From Siphonodentalium dalli (lineage: Eukaryota; Mollusca; Scaphopoda; Gadilida; Siphonodentaliidae): a stretch of 64,000 nucleotides of DNA. This document shows, one piece after another, positions 1 through 12,700 of this stretch. The notes beneath the pieces are model-generated. The model did not search any database. It saw only the letters and a list, made by a program, of their open reading frames with translations, and was not told the origin of the DNA. Every line of letters begins with the position of its first letter. The stretch's first letter is position 1. The stretch lies in the NCBI GenBank assembly GCA_032622095.1, contig CP136066.1:186472716-186536715 (forward strand), written 5' to 3'. A program made the translations under genes and the position numbers.

Positions 1-1840
1 TCCACTCTTGTTTTTAAATATAATTCATCCAAGCCAGGATGACTCAAACATTTTTCATCTGATCGACACCAAATTTGGTATATGAATTTCTGACCCTTAG
101 ATACTGATCAAGTTAAAATATGGGTTTGATCCGATATATTTTAACAGAGTTATGACCCTTTATAATTCATACCTGTTTGCCATGCACTATGAAAGTTTTA
201 AGAGAAAATTACCCCACTGAGCACGTGTGTTATTGAATGAGACAATTTATAGCTATGTACATGTATGGACACCTGATACCACTGGTGCCTTGCAGACCTG
301 TTTATCATCTGTCAAACTGTGATTGATGACTCTTTATTCCAGTTTAGAAATTATTAACACTTTGCATCTGCACACAGGCATGAGCTATCCGATGCTGTAA
401 CCAAAGTCTTTTTTGTCCGATTGTGTTCATATTTGATATGTAGGTTTATGATGACACACACCTCACCTGTATAGTTTTTGGTATTGATTGGTTTAGAAAT
501 AATTAACCCTTTCACAGACTTCAATCCAAAGCAATAAGTAAAATATGTTTCTTCTTATTTACCTCATATTTCTTGTGGTACCTAGGTTTTCCTTAGCACT
601 CCCTTCATCTGTATGGATTTTGGTTTTAATTAATTAACCCTTAAATACTTTTGGACCAGGGTTATTAATGAACACTATTTGATAGTTTTATACATTAATT
701 AGGTGTGATGTCCTGTATGAAGATTTTGTTGTAATAGTTGCATTTAATATAAAGCTATCAATAAATTATCTTGTGAATATCCAATATGCAAAGTTGAGAC
801 TACATTTGTCTTACATATACCTGTAAGCCCAAAGCCATTTTAAAAGCCATATGGTGGAGTGGTGGACAACTCTATTAGAAATATAATGACAACATTCCCT
901 CTTGACCAGTGCTAGTTGGAGACAGACAAATAACACTGGGGATAATCGTTTATCAACAAGCCAATAATGGAGCTGTACTCCCGAGAAGCTAACCTCAGTG
1001 TCAGCATCTGGGTTGTGTGCAGTGTTTGTTTATTTTTATAAAGTATCACATTCCTATAATCTGATCTCACACCTCACCACTGCACATAGGTATCTAGTGT
1101 CTGCTGTCTATATACTTGTATCTCTCCAGTGATAACCTATCAATGCAATATTCAAGTGACATACCTGGTACAGTCCCCTAATTATATAGAGTTAAAATTA
1201 TTAGCCCTGGTCATCAATTGTACTGGCTATATTATATTGTTCATTTATTCATTATATTATATCTCCAGGTTTCTCCTCCTTCACTTGCATGGATTTTTGT
1301 TGTTAAAAATTAACCCTTCAACATTCCTGATATTTTAACAGAAATACTTGTTTTCTGATATATCTCATTTTATGTTGGAATATTTTGACACACTCTTTGC
1401 CCCTATTGCATGATTCATTTATTTTGATTTTTATGTGTACCCATACAATAGTATGGTACACATAGCTTCGACGTCTGGATTGACCACTCGTAGTTCGTCC
1501 GTCTGTCTGTCCATCTGTCCATGGACACTTTATGCATGGTGCGATAACACAAACATTTTTTATTCGATCTGAACCAAATTTTGTATATGTCTTTCTCAGC
1601 CCTAGTTTGAGTTCGATTGTGGGTTTGATCAGAGTTTTTTTTAAGGAGTTATGGCCCTTCTTCAACTTAGAATTCACGCATGCCGCAATAACTCAAATCA
1701 AATTTATCTGATTGAAACCAAATTTTGAATGTGAGTTTCTCAGCTAAAAATACAGATAGAATTAATAATTTGGGTTTGATTTGATTTTTTAAAACAGAAT
1801 TATGGCCCTTTTAGATAGGATTTTAGTGTCCAAGCTGAAA
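1..1840. repeat. Molluscan-type dispersed repeats, no gene seen
   Basis: Positions 1-220 recur at about 29308-29530 (same start 'ccactcttgttttta', same gatcgacaccaaatttggtat). Positions 1430-1660 recur at about 42250-42450, 43285-43500 and inverted at 47180-47560: a hairpin around 'atagtatggta', a (GTCC/GTCT)n run, then blocks ending in 'gagttatggccctt'. No exon could be supported. Confidence 0.7.
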
Positions 1841-1906
1841 ATAGCTAATCACTATCGCCAAGGTATGGGTTAAACATCTGCCGATCACGATCGGCCTCTC
1901 GTTTTA
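1841..1906. repeat. 'GCCGATCACGATCGGC' repeat end
   Basis: A short block containing the palindrome GCCGATCACGATCGGC and 'ctatcgccaaggtatgggtta'. It is seen again at about 44140-44205 and inverted at 46375-46430, so it is likely a terminal module of a dispersed repeat. Confidence 0.65.
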
Positions 1907-3100
1907 ATATCATAATAATAAAAATACTATCTGCTCGATTTTGAATTTTCTTGGCGAAATGGGTCTGTCCGACATATATAATTAGTATTATGACGATAAA
2001 CTAATTACTTTAACAAATACGGAAAGGATATCAACCTATTGCTAATTGTGAATTACATTATTTGTATCCTAATAAGACCCATGATTAGATCTGAAATGCT
2101 TCCACAACTGATGACCTATCACATAAAGGCATTAAAGCTCTGACCTCCTACAATCGTCAATTTTATTGGGCCGACCATTCTGACACCATAGTTTATTCGT
2201 CTTTCCATTGTTTTCTTGGATTGATTTGCATATTCGCAATGACATCTCCTTGGCTATATGGTAAAAAAAAAAACCACCAAGTGACGAGAATGTACACTGA
2301 TGCCCATACATGTATCTGTACCTTTTAAATTCGGGAGTTCATTCAGGCCTAGTCACTGAAAGGTCTGTCAGTTTTAGCCAAATAATATGCCGTCCTGAAA
2401 TTTATGTTCTGTTGATTTGAGATGTCTTTTTGCATTGAGTCCAATTTAATTAGGAGTTTTTTTATCATTAATTTTGAGAATGTGACTTGCATTCTTGTGT
2501 GCATTCAAGTTCAAGCGGATATGGACTTTTTCCTGATAGATGTGAATTTTGCCTCTCGAGAACTACATGTACCATTTACGTCAACCGAACAATCACACCA
2601 CACTCTTTGAGATATGAACTCCCTGTGCCTTGTTCGGTCCCAACTGCCAAACTCCCTTATATACTCCACAACCTACCGGTAATTTTCCACCATTGCACAC
2701 GAACCACGGATATGTTTCCTGTTTTGATTGCCACACTGACATTTCTTACTGTCACATCCAGTGCTGTGCGCACTTGATTCGTTAGCGTTTTCCGAGTTGA
2801 CTTTTCTCTTAATAGGTCCAGTGAATTTTTTTTGTCATTATCATTGGCTTTCTGTTTTAATCGAAAAAAAAGTTTTTTCTGGCGAGACATTACTAGTATA
2901 TAGTACATGCATACACAAGGTGTCAGTGCCAGTTTGAAAACAGTTAATCTGCTGTTATGGATATGATACATATTTCTCTGAATTAATTTTTTTTGTAAAA
3001 ATATTTTTTTGGTGTCAATGAATGAATTGATTCTTAGTCTGAGCAATGTGAGCATTGTGTAACTTTATTAAAGTTTATACAAATATATTTTAAATCAATC

Positions 3101-3443
3101 TGATCTCCAGTCCTTCCAAGAAGACCGGAGCAAATGTTGCTCTCGCACACCTGTACACACTCGCAATTTTCAATTCACGGGTGCTAAAATTTGCACTTGT
3201 CCCTCTTGTCAAAATGCTTATGTTGACTGTAATCGTTGTCTCAATGTTTAAATAATTGATTATATATTTAGATCCCGTTCCATCTCAGTTCAATTATGGG
3301 CATGTGAAAGTGTAACAATGACATTTTGTTGGAGAAAAACCCAACTTGTGATTATATTACGAAGCAATGACACCAGTTTTCTGAAATGCCGGAACAAATA
3401 AGTGCTCTCTCTCTCTTTTCCTCATGGGAAGGACTGGATCTCA
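3101..3443. repeat. Possible 340-bp MITE upstream of RNF8-like exon a
   Basis: The two ends are inverted copies: GATCTCCAGTCCTTCC at 3102-3117 and GGAAGGACTGGATCTC near 3427-3442. The interior has no coding sequence. Only one copy is visible in the window, so the call rests on the terminal inverted repeats alone. Confidence 0.45.
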
Positions 3444-3648
3444 ATCTTGCAGGTAAAATATAAGATATGAAAACACATACTAGTAAGAATATTTAAAAAA
3501 AAACATTCAATTTTAAGCCTACCTACTGACTCTAATTTTGTGTGACTTGTAACCCCAACTAGACATTTAATTTTCATCGGCCTTGAGGGAAAACTATTGT
3601 TATTTTATTTAAACTAAAAGAATTGCTGTGTTTACATTTTCATTGTAG

Positions 3649-3768
3649 GTTACAATTGGTCGATCTGTTGATGCCACATATAAGTTACCATCAGCGATTA
3701 ATATGATATCCCGCAAACATGCCTCTCTCAAGAAGATTGATGAAAAATGGGCTATTTATGACCATAAG
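3649..3768 (+). CDS. RNF8: RNF8-like exon a: N-terminal half of FHA domain
   Basis: The acceptor is ...cattgtag and the donor is aag|gtgtgt. The 40 codons start with VTIGR and end with WAIYDHK, and both introns are phase 0. It carries FHA signatures GR and SRKH. The last 20 bases and the donor are the first unit of the minisatellite that follows. An upstream exon must supply the first FHA beta strand; none could be recognised in 1-3648. Confidence 0.9.
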
Positions 3769-6700
3769 GTGTGTATAAATGGGCTATTTATGACCATAAG
3801 GGGTGTATAAATGGGCTATTTATGACCATAAGGTGTGTATAAATGGGCTATTTATGACCATAAGGTGTGTATAAAGGGACTATTTATGACCATAAGGTGT
3901 GTATAAATGGGCTATTTATGACCATAAGGTGTGTATAAAGGGACTATTTATGACCATAAGGTATGTATAAATGGGCTATTTATGACCATAAGGTGTGTAT
4001 AAATGGGCTATTTATGACCATAAGGTGTGTATAAATGGGCTATTTATGACCAAAAGGTGTGTATAAATGGGCTATTTATGAATATAAAGTATGTATAAAT
4101 GGACTATTTATGACCATAAGGTGTGTATAAATGGGCTATTTATGACCAAAAGGTGTGTATAAATGGGCTATTTATGAATATAAAGTATGTATAAATGGGC
4201 TATTTATGACCATACGGTGTGTATAAATGGGCTATTTATGACCAAAAGGTGTGTATAAATGGGCTATTTATGAATATAAAGTATGTATAAATGGACTATT
4301 TATGACCATAAGGTGTGTATAAATGGACTATTTATGACCATAAGGTGTGTATAAATGGACTATTTATGACCATAATGTGTGTATAAATGGACTATTTATG
4401 ACCATAAGGTATGTATAAATGGACTATTTATGACCATAAGGTATGTATAAATGGACTATTTATGACCATAATGTGTATATAAATGGGCTATTTATGACCA
4501 TAAGGTGTGTATAAATGGACTATTTATGACCATAAGGTATGTATAAATGGACTATTTATGACCATAAGGTGTGTATAAATAGGCTATTTATGACCATAAG
4601 GTGTGTATAAATGGACTATTTATGACCATAAGGTGTGTGTAAATGGCCTATTTATGACCACAAGTTGTGTATAAATGGGCTATTTATGGCCATACTGTAT
4701 GTGTACACGGGCTATTTATGAATATAAAGTATGTATAAATGGGCTATTTATGACCATAAGGTGTGTATAAATGGGCTATTTATGACCATAAGGTGTGCAT
4801 AAATGGGCTATTGATGACTATACAGTATACAAATAGAGGGGAAATGAATAACTGCCATAAAAAAGTACATGGTCTGACAAGTAAAAGGCTCTATTGGCCA
4901 TTTAATTGAGTTCAATACTGCTTCAAGAATTTCTACATTTATGTTATACTGGAAATTTGTGAACATCCATGTTGCAAGAATTGATATAAAAATTTGAGCT
5001 GAAATTAGTTTTAGCCTCACTTTTTTGGTCATATATCCATAGCCAAATTCCCAGCTTACCAACTATCTCTAACACTGTGGCCTATTGTTGATTGCTCACA
5101 GCTTGAGTGGTACTGACCTGCATACCAACATTGGGCTAGTTCCTTGTAACAAGTTGTGATAATGGTTTCTCATAATTTTCTTGCATGCACCTAACATAAT
5201 ATTGAGATTCTTGAAGCAGCATTGATTGCCATTGAACTCAATTAATTTGTTATTTGAGCCTTTTACTAGTTCAGATCATGTACTTTTAATGGTAGTTATT
5301 CATTTCCACTCAATTTGTATACTTTTCAATCCAACCCCATGTTTGGCCTAGCTACCATAACTCAAATCGTATATTTGATGCGATTCTTGTTAAATTAACG
5401 ATGAGAGAGAGGACTGCATGAATAAACATATTTACAACTAACAAATGCACACATATGTCAATGTTGATGTTTCCTATGAAGACTACACCTTTCTCCCTAG
5501 TTCGATTGAGGAAGCTCCATCAAGCAAAAGGTTTAGCAGTTATTGAGATCAGGAACCATGACAGCATTTAATTTGACTAATACCAGCTGTCATGGACTGC
5601 TAACTCCACCAACAGTAGACTGATGAAGGCAGATTGGCTCTGTCCTAGTATCTCGGCTATTAATGTTTTTTCACAAAATATATACACCTGTTTTAAATAC
5701 AGAGTAAGCAAGCCTTGGAATAGTGTGTCTGTCATTTGCAGATTGACGTCCCCAGAGGGTGAATTTAGTGACACCACCCTGCACAGTGGGCTAGCATCAC
5801 TAAATTCACCCTTCGAATCTGGGTATCTCATTCTGCTTAGGCATATTCTGAAAATCATATTTAGACTAAAATATTTTAACCTTTCAGGTGCCTAATTATA
5901 GTATCAGCACGAATATTAATTTGGGAGAAAATTCCCAACGATCACTATTATTTGGCATTGATACATAGAATGAAATTTCCATCACTAATATTAATTTCAG
6001 CCTAAATCCTCACCCATCAATATGATTAGACCATCACGATTATTAGGAACCTGAGAGTACTACACAATTAGCAATATCTGTTGACAAATCACTAATAGTT
6101 TTGTTTACATAACAATGGTTTCAACACGCGGTATTTCGTTATGAAGAGCTATCAATAATTAATATAAGAAGAAAATTTATCTATTTCTCCGTGTTCTTCT
6201 TGGTGGTGATGTTTTTGCAGACTTTTATATTTTCTGCAAAGACCTTGATTCCCTTTAACATTTTCATGACGCTGGTGCCCCATTTAAGATCCTGTGCCAG
6301 TGCATTCTCATATATGCGAGTCTCCCATATGGAGCCTCGCATAAAAAGAGAATGCACTGGCTTACAATGTCAAGGTAAATATTGTTAGGCCAATGCATTC
6401 TCTTATATATGCGATGCTCCCTAATGGCGACACACATGTATAAAAGAATGCATTGGCACAGGGTTTTAGCAAAAATTGAGGGAGCTCCAGTCATGGAAGT
6501 GTTAACATTTGCAGTTTGTAAATTTTGTTACTGTAGAAATGTCTCCTTATTACATAAGGTTCATTTTGTTTTCTATTCTATTTACTGCTAATCCTGAAAA
6601 TAGTGTTTCTGTCATTTGCAGAATGAGGTCCCCAGAGGGTGAATTTAGTGATGCTACCCCACACAGCGGGCTGGCATCAACAAATTCACCCTCTGGGGAC

Positions 6701-9700
6701 CTCATTATGCTTAGGCCTCATATTCTGGGAAGTATCTATAGTCTCAAATTAATATTCTTTTTAGTTACTTTTTCCCTTTTAGGAAGTTTCTATATCCCCT
6801 AATTTGCAGAAGATAAAATGCATAATGGAGGTGACTAATGGGTGAACATCACCAACTTCAATCTGATCCTAGGTCTCCCATAGCAGCTGAGGCCTAAGCA
6901 GAATGAGGTTCCCATGGGTAAATTTGGTACTAAATTCACCCTCTGTGGACCTCATACTGCAAATGACGATCTGCAGGCTTGTTTACTGAAATTCTCGATA
7001 ATCCTTCTGTGATTTCAGAGCCTTAATGGCATTCAAATTAATAGTGATAAAATAGAACAAGAAAAAGATATCTTCCTCAGTGATGGTGATACCATTCAGT
7101 TCGGTGTGCCAAACCCCGGGCAGAATGTCGCTGAATTCATCTATCAATTCTACAACAACGTCAAAGTCAAGAGGACAAGACCAAAGTCGTTTGACGAAAC
7201 AGATAGTTCGTCACAGAAACATAAATGGAAACGAATTAAAATAGGTAAATTATTAATAAATCTTCCAAATTTATATTAATACTATTCGTCGGAATCACTA
7301 TCATCATGGTCGCGGATATTAACTCTGAATTTCTCCCCCTTTCGAAGAAACTCGCGAATGAAGATCAAACTGTCAACAGTGTCGGGGTCCAAACTCACCC
7401 GTTTTTTCGATACGATGTTTCCGGCTGCCGAAAAAATCAGCTCTGACGGCACAGACGTGCCTGGAATACCTAGGTACTTTCTCGCGAGTGCTGCCACACA
7501 GGGGGATCGATCAGAGTTTCATTTTCCACCAGAACGTTGGCTTAACTTTCGGCGATATCCGCGATCACATGTAGGCTTTCAACTCAATTGAAACATCGTC
7601 CCGATCTGTCTCATGTGATAAACCACTGTCATAGAAGTCGCCCAACAAGAACTTCATGGCTTCGTTGGTGGATTCTACTTTTGACTTTTTTATTTTCGGT
7701 GCGAATTCGCGCACAGTCACGTTGGGTCCCGACAATAAACTAGTAGACGTAGATGTACCCGGAACGACTTCCGACACTTCCATATCGGTACATTTAGTGG
7801 GCGATTTGCCAGAAGAACTTTGACATGCCTGACTGGTCTCGCTCTCTGAAGCACTATCTGCAGTATCTGGTTTCGATTTACCAGATTCTGTTTTCTCCTT
7901 TTCGACCAACATACTGAGCACACATTCGCAAACTTCGTCTCTCTGTTCCTCGTGTAAGAAGGAAAGACTCTTGTATCGAGGATCCAAAAATGCTGCTATC
8001 ACCAATTGGTTCTTACCAGGTTTGCCCAGTGGATAACGCTTTCTCAGATCAGAAGCCACGGTCTTTTTGAACTCTTTCAAAACTTTGATGTCACTGGTAT
8101 TCTCTTTGAGATGGTTTGCTAACAGCCGCATACCATAGGGTAGGAAACTCATCCGAACACAGAATTTCAGTGGCCATCTGAAGCGGTTTGAGGGTGGGTG
8201 TGATGGCCTCCATCGTGCGCCAGATATTGTCACTGAGCTCCAAGACGCGCGCGTCAGAATCTTTGGTTATATTCTGATCTAGGATAACAGCAAGCACTGG
8301 TAGTCTTTGCTCTAGGAGTCTCTGGAACATTACGAATGTGGAGTTCCACCGAGTGGACACATCCTGCAGCAAACTGTGCTCGGGCGAATTCAACTTTTTC
8401 TGTGTTTCTTTCAAACCGTTATTTGCAACATTCGATTTGTTGAAATGGGTAACAAGGCATCTAGCACCTCCACTCGCATGCGAAATGGCGGGAAGTCCGA
8501 GTCCAATATTTATGCTCAGCTGGAGCGTGTGTCCAAAACACCGAATATGTGGGGTATCTCCCAAGTCCATCTCACAAACAGCAGCCACAATATTCAAACA
8601 ATTGTCTGACGTAATACCCGATACCTTGTCCGTGATGCGAAATTCGTCTAGAATCAATCTGATTTCTTTTGCCAAATTGGAGGATGTATGTCGCTCTTTC
8701 ACTTCTCGGGTACACAATACAAAATTGTGAATATCCCAGTCTTCATCGACGTAGTGCACTGGCACGGTGATGTAAGCTTCAGTTGCACAACTCGTCCAGC
8801 AATCAGTTGTAATAGCCAGATAATCATTCTTGTTCAATTCTTTACGGAAACGCTCTTTCATTTCCGTATAATTCAACTTAAGATATTTCTTTATTGTGGT
8901 GTGACAGGGAACTGTGTATGTCTCGTTCAGTTGTCCTATGAATTTGCGAAATCCCGACCCATTAACTATGCACAAAGGCCTCATATCCATAGCGCACCAC
9001 TCAATCAAAGCTCCCGTGATAGCGTTCCATTTCGATTTTGACATGGGTTTGGGTACGTGGAAACCCAGAGTAGTTTGCTTCTTTCGTAGAGATTCACTCG
9101 GTCCGGGTTCATCGGAACATTTCTGTGAAATTCCACTTCTGTAACTAGCATCAGGATCAACTGGCTGATTTGGCTCTGGTTTGTTCACACTCACGAAGAT
9201 GTGTTTCTTCTTTATATGAGAAGCCATGTTCGACGTGGACCCAGAGTAGACAAATCTATACTGACAAATTTTGCATTCCGCAAACTTTTTTTTGTTTGCA
9301 TTGTCTTCTACCAATCGGAAATTCACCCACACTTCTGATTTACGCGATTCCATTTAGATAATAGCCGTCTTGAAGCGTCTTCCCTTCTCAAAATTCAACA
9401 CGAAATAATACCTGAGGGGTGTCTATCAGATGACAGATTCACTGATTCAGTGACGTCATTGCTTTGAACTATCCCGCCTTGATACACAGTGACTGCACAC
9501 GTGCTCTTGTCGGAAGATCAGAGAAAACTTCAAAGGGCCTCAATTGATTGAAGGTCGCCGACACTTGCAGACAGTTCGAGAATTGATACTAAGTATCTGA
9601 TACTACCGCGTGTACCAATTAATGCTTGCATTGCACTCTACTATCGGTGACACAGGGTTTAGTATTAGTTTTGCATCATTTAACCTAATATTTTGAGGAT

Positions 9701-12700
9701 TATTCACGTTCACGTTCACATTCAGCTGATAACGGGATGCGGTTTCGTCCGGTTCATTTTTTTCTAACCGGTTACGTCGCTAACCGGATGCTAACCGGTT
9801 AACCGTCTAACCGTTTCAGCTCTAGAAATTGATAGGTTGAGTAGTTTCTGAGTCTATAACACACATACAGTATACACACATACATGCACATACAGATAGA
9901 AGTTCCAAAATATATTATAGATATAGGGGTGCCATGATTAATCGTATAATCGATGAACCGTTTATAAAGCCGATAATCGATTACCGTTTCCATCGTCGAT
10001 TAATCTGCGTTATTTATTTCGAATGTCAGAAAATGCCGGGTATTATTGAATACCGTGTTTGTTTATTCTACAACCGAGGGGTTAACATCCTTTGAACGTG
10101 TATCAAAGAGATTCCAATAACATGAGTACTATTAATATGTAGCAAACAGTCGGCAGTTCATTTGATGACGGTATTTTAATCAGCGATGTAATTGCGAGTA
10201 TCCTTTGTTTGCATAAGTTACTAGTAAAGGCTATGGATAGCGTGTGGTGAATGCTGAATGAAACTGACTATTATCAAATACTTAGCTTGTTCTGAGTCCT
10301 GCAATATGTGGGTGGGGGAACACCTTTGTGATTGTTTTTTTTTTTTTAAATTTTTTTATTGAATAACAAAACATACACGGAATATCACAGACATACATTA
10401 GCATACGATACTTCAAGGGCGAGAGGGGAAACTATCTCACTGTCACATGCGCACAGTCTTACACTCTTCATTCGCACCTGGCGTCATCATATAATGTTAC
10501 ATGGACATATAATATGTTGATATCAAATATGGGAGATTGGACACGATACACGACACAGCGCTGCGAAACATTCAGGATATGTCAAAACAGAAGATACAGC
10601 CTCGATGCCGGGGGCTATATTAATAGAGTTGTTACCCTTTGTTCTTTGTCGACAAATTATTTCGTTGTTTACGAATAATAGGTCAATGACTATGGCAAGC
10701 CAAACCGCTATTTAATATTAATTTTACTTAAGTAAAATAAAACTACACTTTATTTTACTTAAGTGAAATAAAATGTCATTTTACTTCACTTAAAGGCACG
10801 TGCGGCCTTAATTGTCGAAAATATTCATATTTGTTCCAAACACCGTAAACAGAAAAACAGTAAAACGCATACAGATCCGTGCATATATACCATGACCATC
10901 GCGTAAACAGCATGTTATCATAAAGACCTACTATATTTTACGTAAGCAAGAGCCTGATTGTGTTACAGAAGACAGCACAATGCTACTGGCTAATCACACA
11001 CAAATGGCATAAACGCTCTTTATTAGTTCCATATCAGGTATTCACCAACAAAGAACGCTCTTTATGATTACCATCATAATATAAACAAACACAAGAAAAG
11101 TTACTTTTTACGCCATTGTTTACATAACAATGGTCAAACATATGGCCATAACATACTGTTTATGCGATATTTCTTATTTGTATACGGACAAAGTCTATCT
11201 ACATTTTGATGTTCTTTCTGTTTGTGGCGGTTTTTGACGGGTGGAGATATTTTCACAGGATACCCACTGCCAAGGCCAACCGTGTCTTTAAGTGAAATAA
11301 CGGTCATTTTTTATTTTACTTAAGTAAAAAAGAATTTTACTTAAGTAAAATTAACCATGTTTTAACTTAAGTAGAATTCTTTTTTACTTAAGTAAAATAA
11401 AAAATGACCTTTATTTTACTTAAGTAAAAAAGAATTCTACTTAAGTAAAATAATGCGTTAATTTTACCTAAGTAAAATAAATGACATCTATCGATGACCG
11501 GTAGATGGCTTTTATTTCACTTAAGTGAAATAAAGCGCCCACTATGGGAGTCATCTTGCAAACTAATAATTGCTCCCTTGGCACGTGCGCCTGGAGTGCT
11601 GTTCATGTTCGTGAGAAAGTTATCTCCCGTTGTGTATTACTACAGTCGTAGCCGGCTAGGCGTGCGCAGTAGAAAGCTACAGAAAGCCAAACTATGGAGT
11701 TTGACAGAAAGCTGCAGCCGGCCACAGCTGGTGGTCACTAACTATTGTACCGCAACTCCGAACTTGGAATGTCGGCATAATGTTTGCATTATGTTGCTAT
11801 ATCAATTCATAAATGGTCTCGCCCGCTGCAGCAAGCACATTTGAAGCAATTAACACTCGTACTAAGTCCATGCCTCCATAAATCTGATATTTAAAAGAGT
11901 ATGATAAGTGATTATATCTCGTTCTCAGCACAATAAGCATCAAACACAAACGCATCACACATTTTAGCAGTTTTCTCTGATTATCGCGGTAATGGCAGGG
12001 GGTGTGGAATGTTCTCAATTTTATTGCATGAGGTTGGTGCTAATCTCATTCTGTCACCTATAATATCATAAAACACTCGCTGTCCTTATAACAAGGTCAC
12101 ATGTGGTTTGGTGGGATTTGGCGTTGGTCTCTAAACTGATTGGGGGAAATCATTAATAACTCTTAACACCTGGTTGCATTTTATTTTACTTAAGTAAAAT
12201 AAATGATATCTATCGATGACCGGTAGATGGCGTTTATTTCACTTAAGTGAAATAAACCCAAATGTTTATTTATTTTACTTAAGTAAAAAAGAATTAAATT
12301 CTTTTTTACTTAAGTAAAATAAAAAAAAGGGCGTAACATAATGGTAATTTTATTTCACTTAAGTAAAATTAGTGTGCGTTTTAATTTTACTTAAGTAAAA
12401 TAAAATGTCATTTTATTTTACTTAAGTAAAATAAAACCATGTAGATGGCGCTTTATTTCACTTAAGTAAAATAAAATGACACTTTATTATACTTAAGTAA
12501 AATAAAATGTCATTTTATTTCACTTAAGTGAAATAAAGTGTCATTTTATTTTACTTAAGTAAAATTAATATTAAATAGCGGTTTGGCTTGCCATAAATGA
12601 CTGGCCATGTTTCAACTTTCTATTCTACCAATATAATATTGAGATATATATCCGAACGGCCTTTAAAGTGTTGTATCTTATCGGGTTTCAGTTTTCAAGT

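Noticed and set aside
3402-3453. Upstream FHA exon ending DWISILQ before a GTAAAA donor
   Set aside because: The phase fits, but the frame has a TAA at 3399, no ATG follows, and the sequence coincides with the right terminus of a probable MITE (3101-3443).
3749-4815. Regular 32-bp repeats as a CRISPR array
   Set aside because: Units are head to tail with no spacers, and the first unit is part of an exon in a eukaryotic gene.
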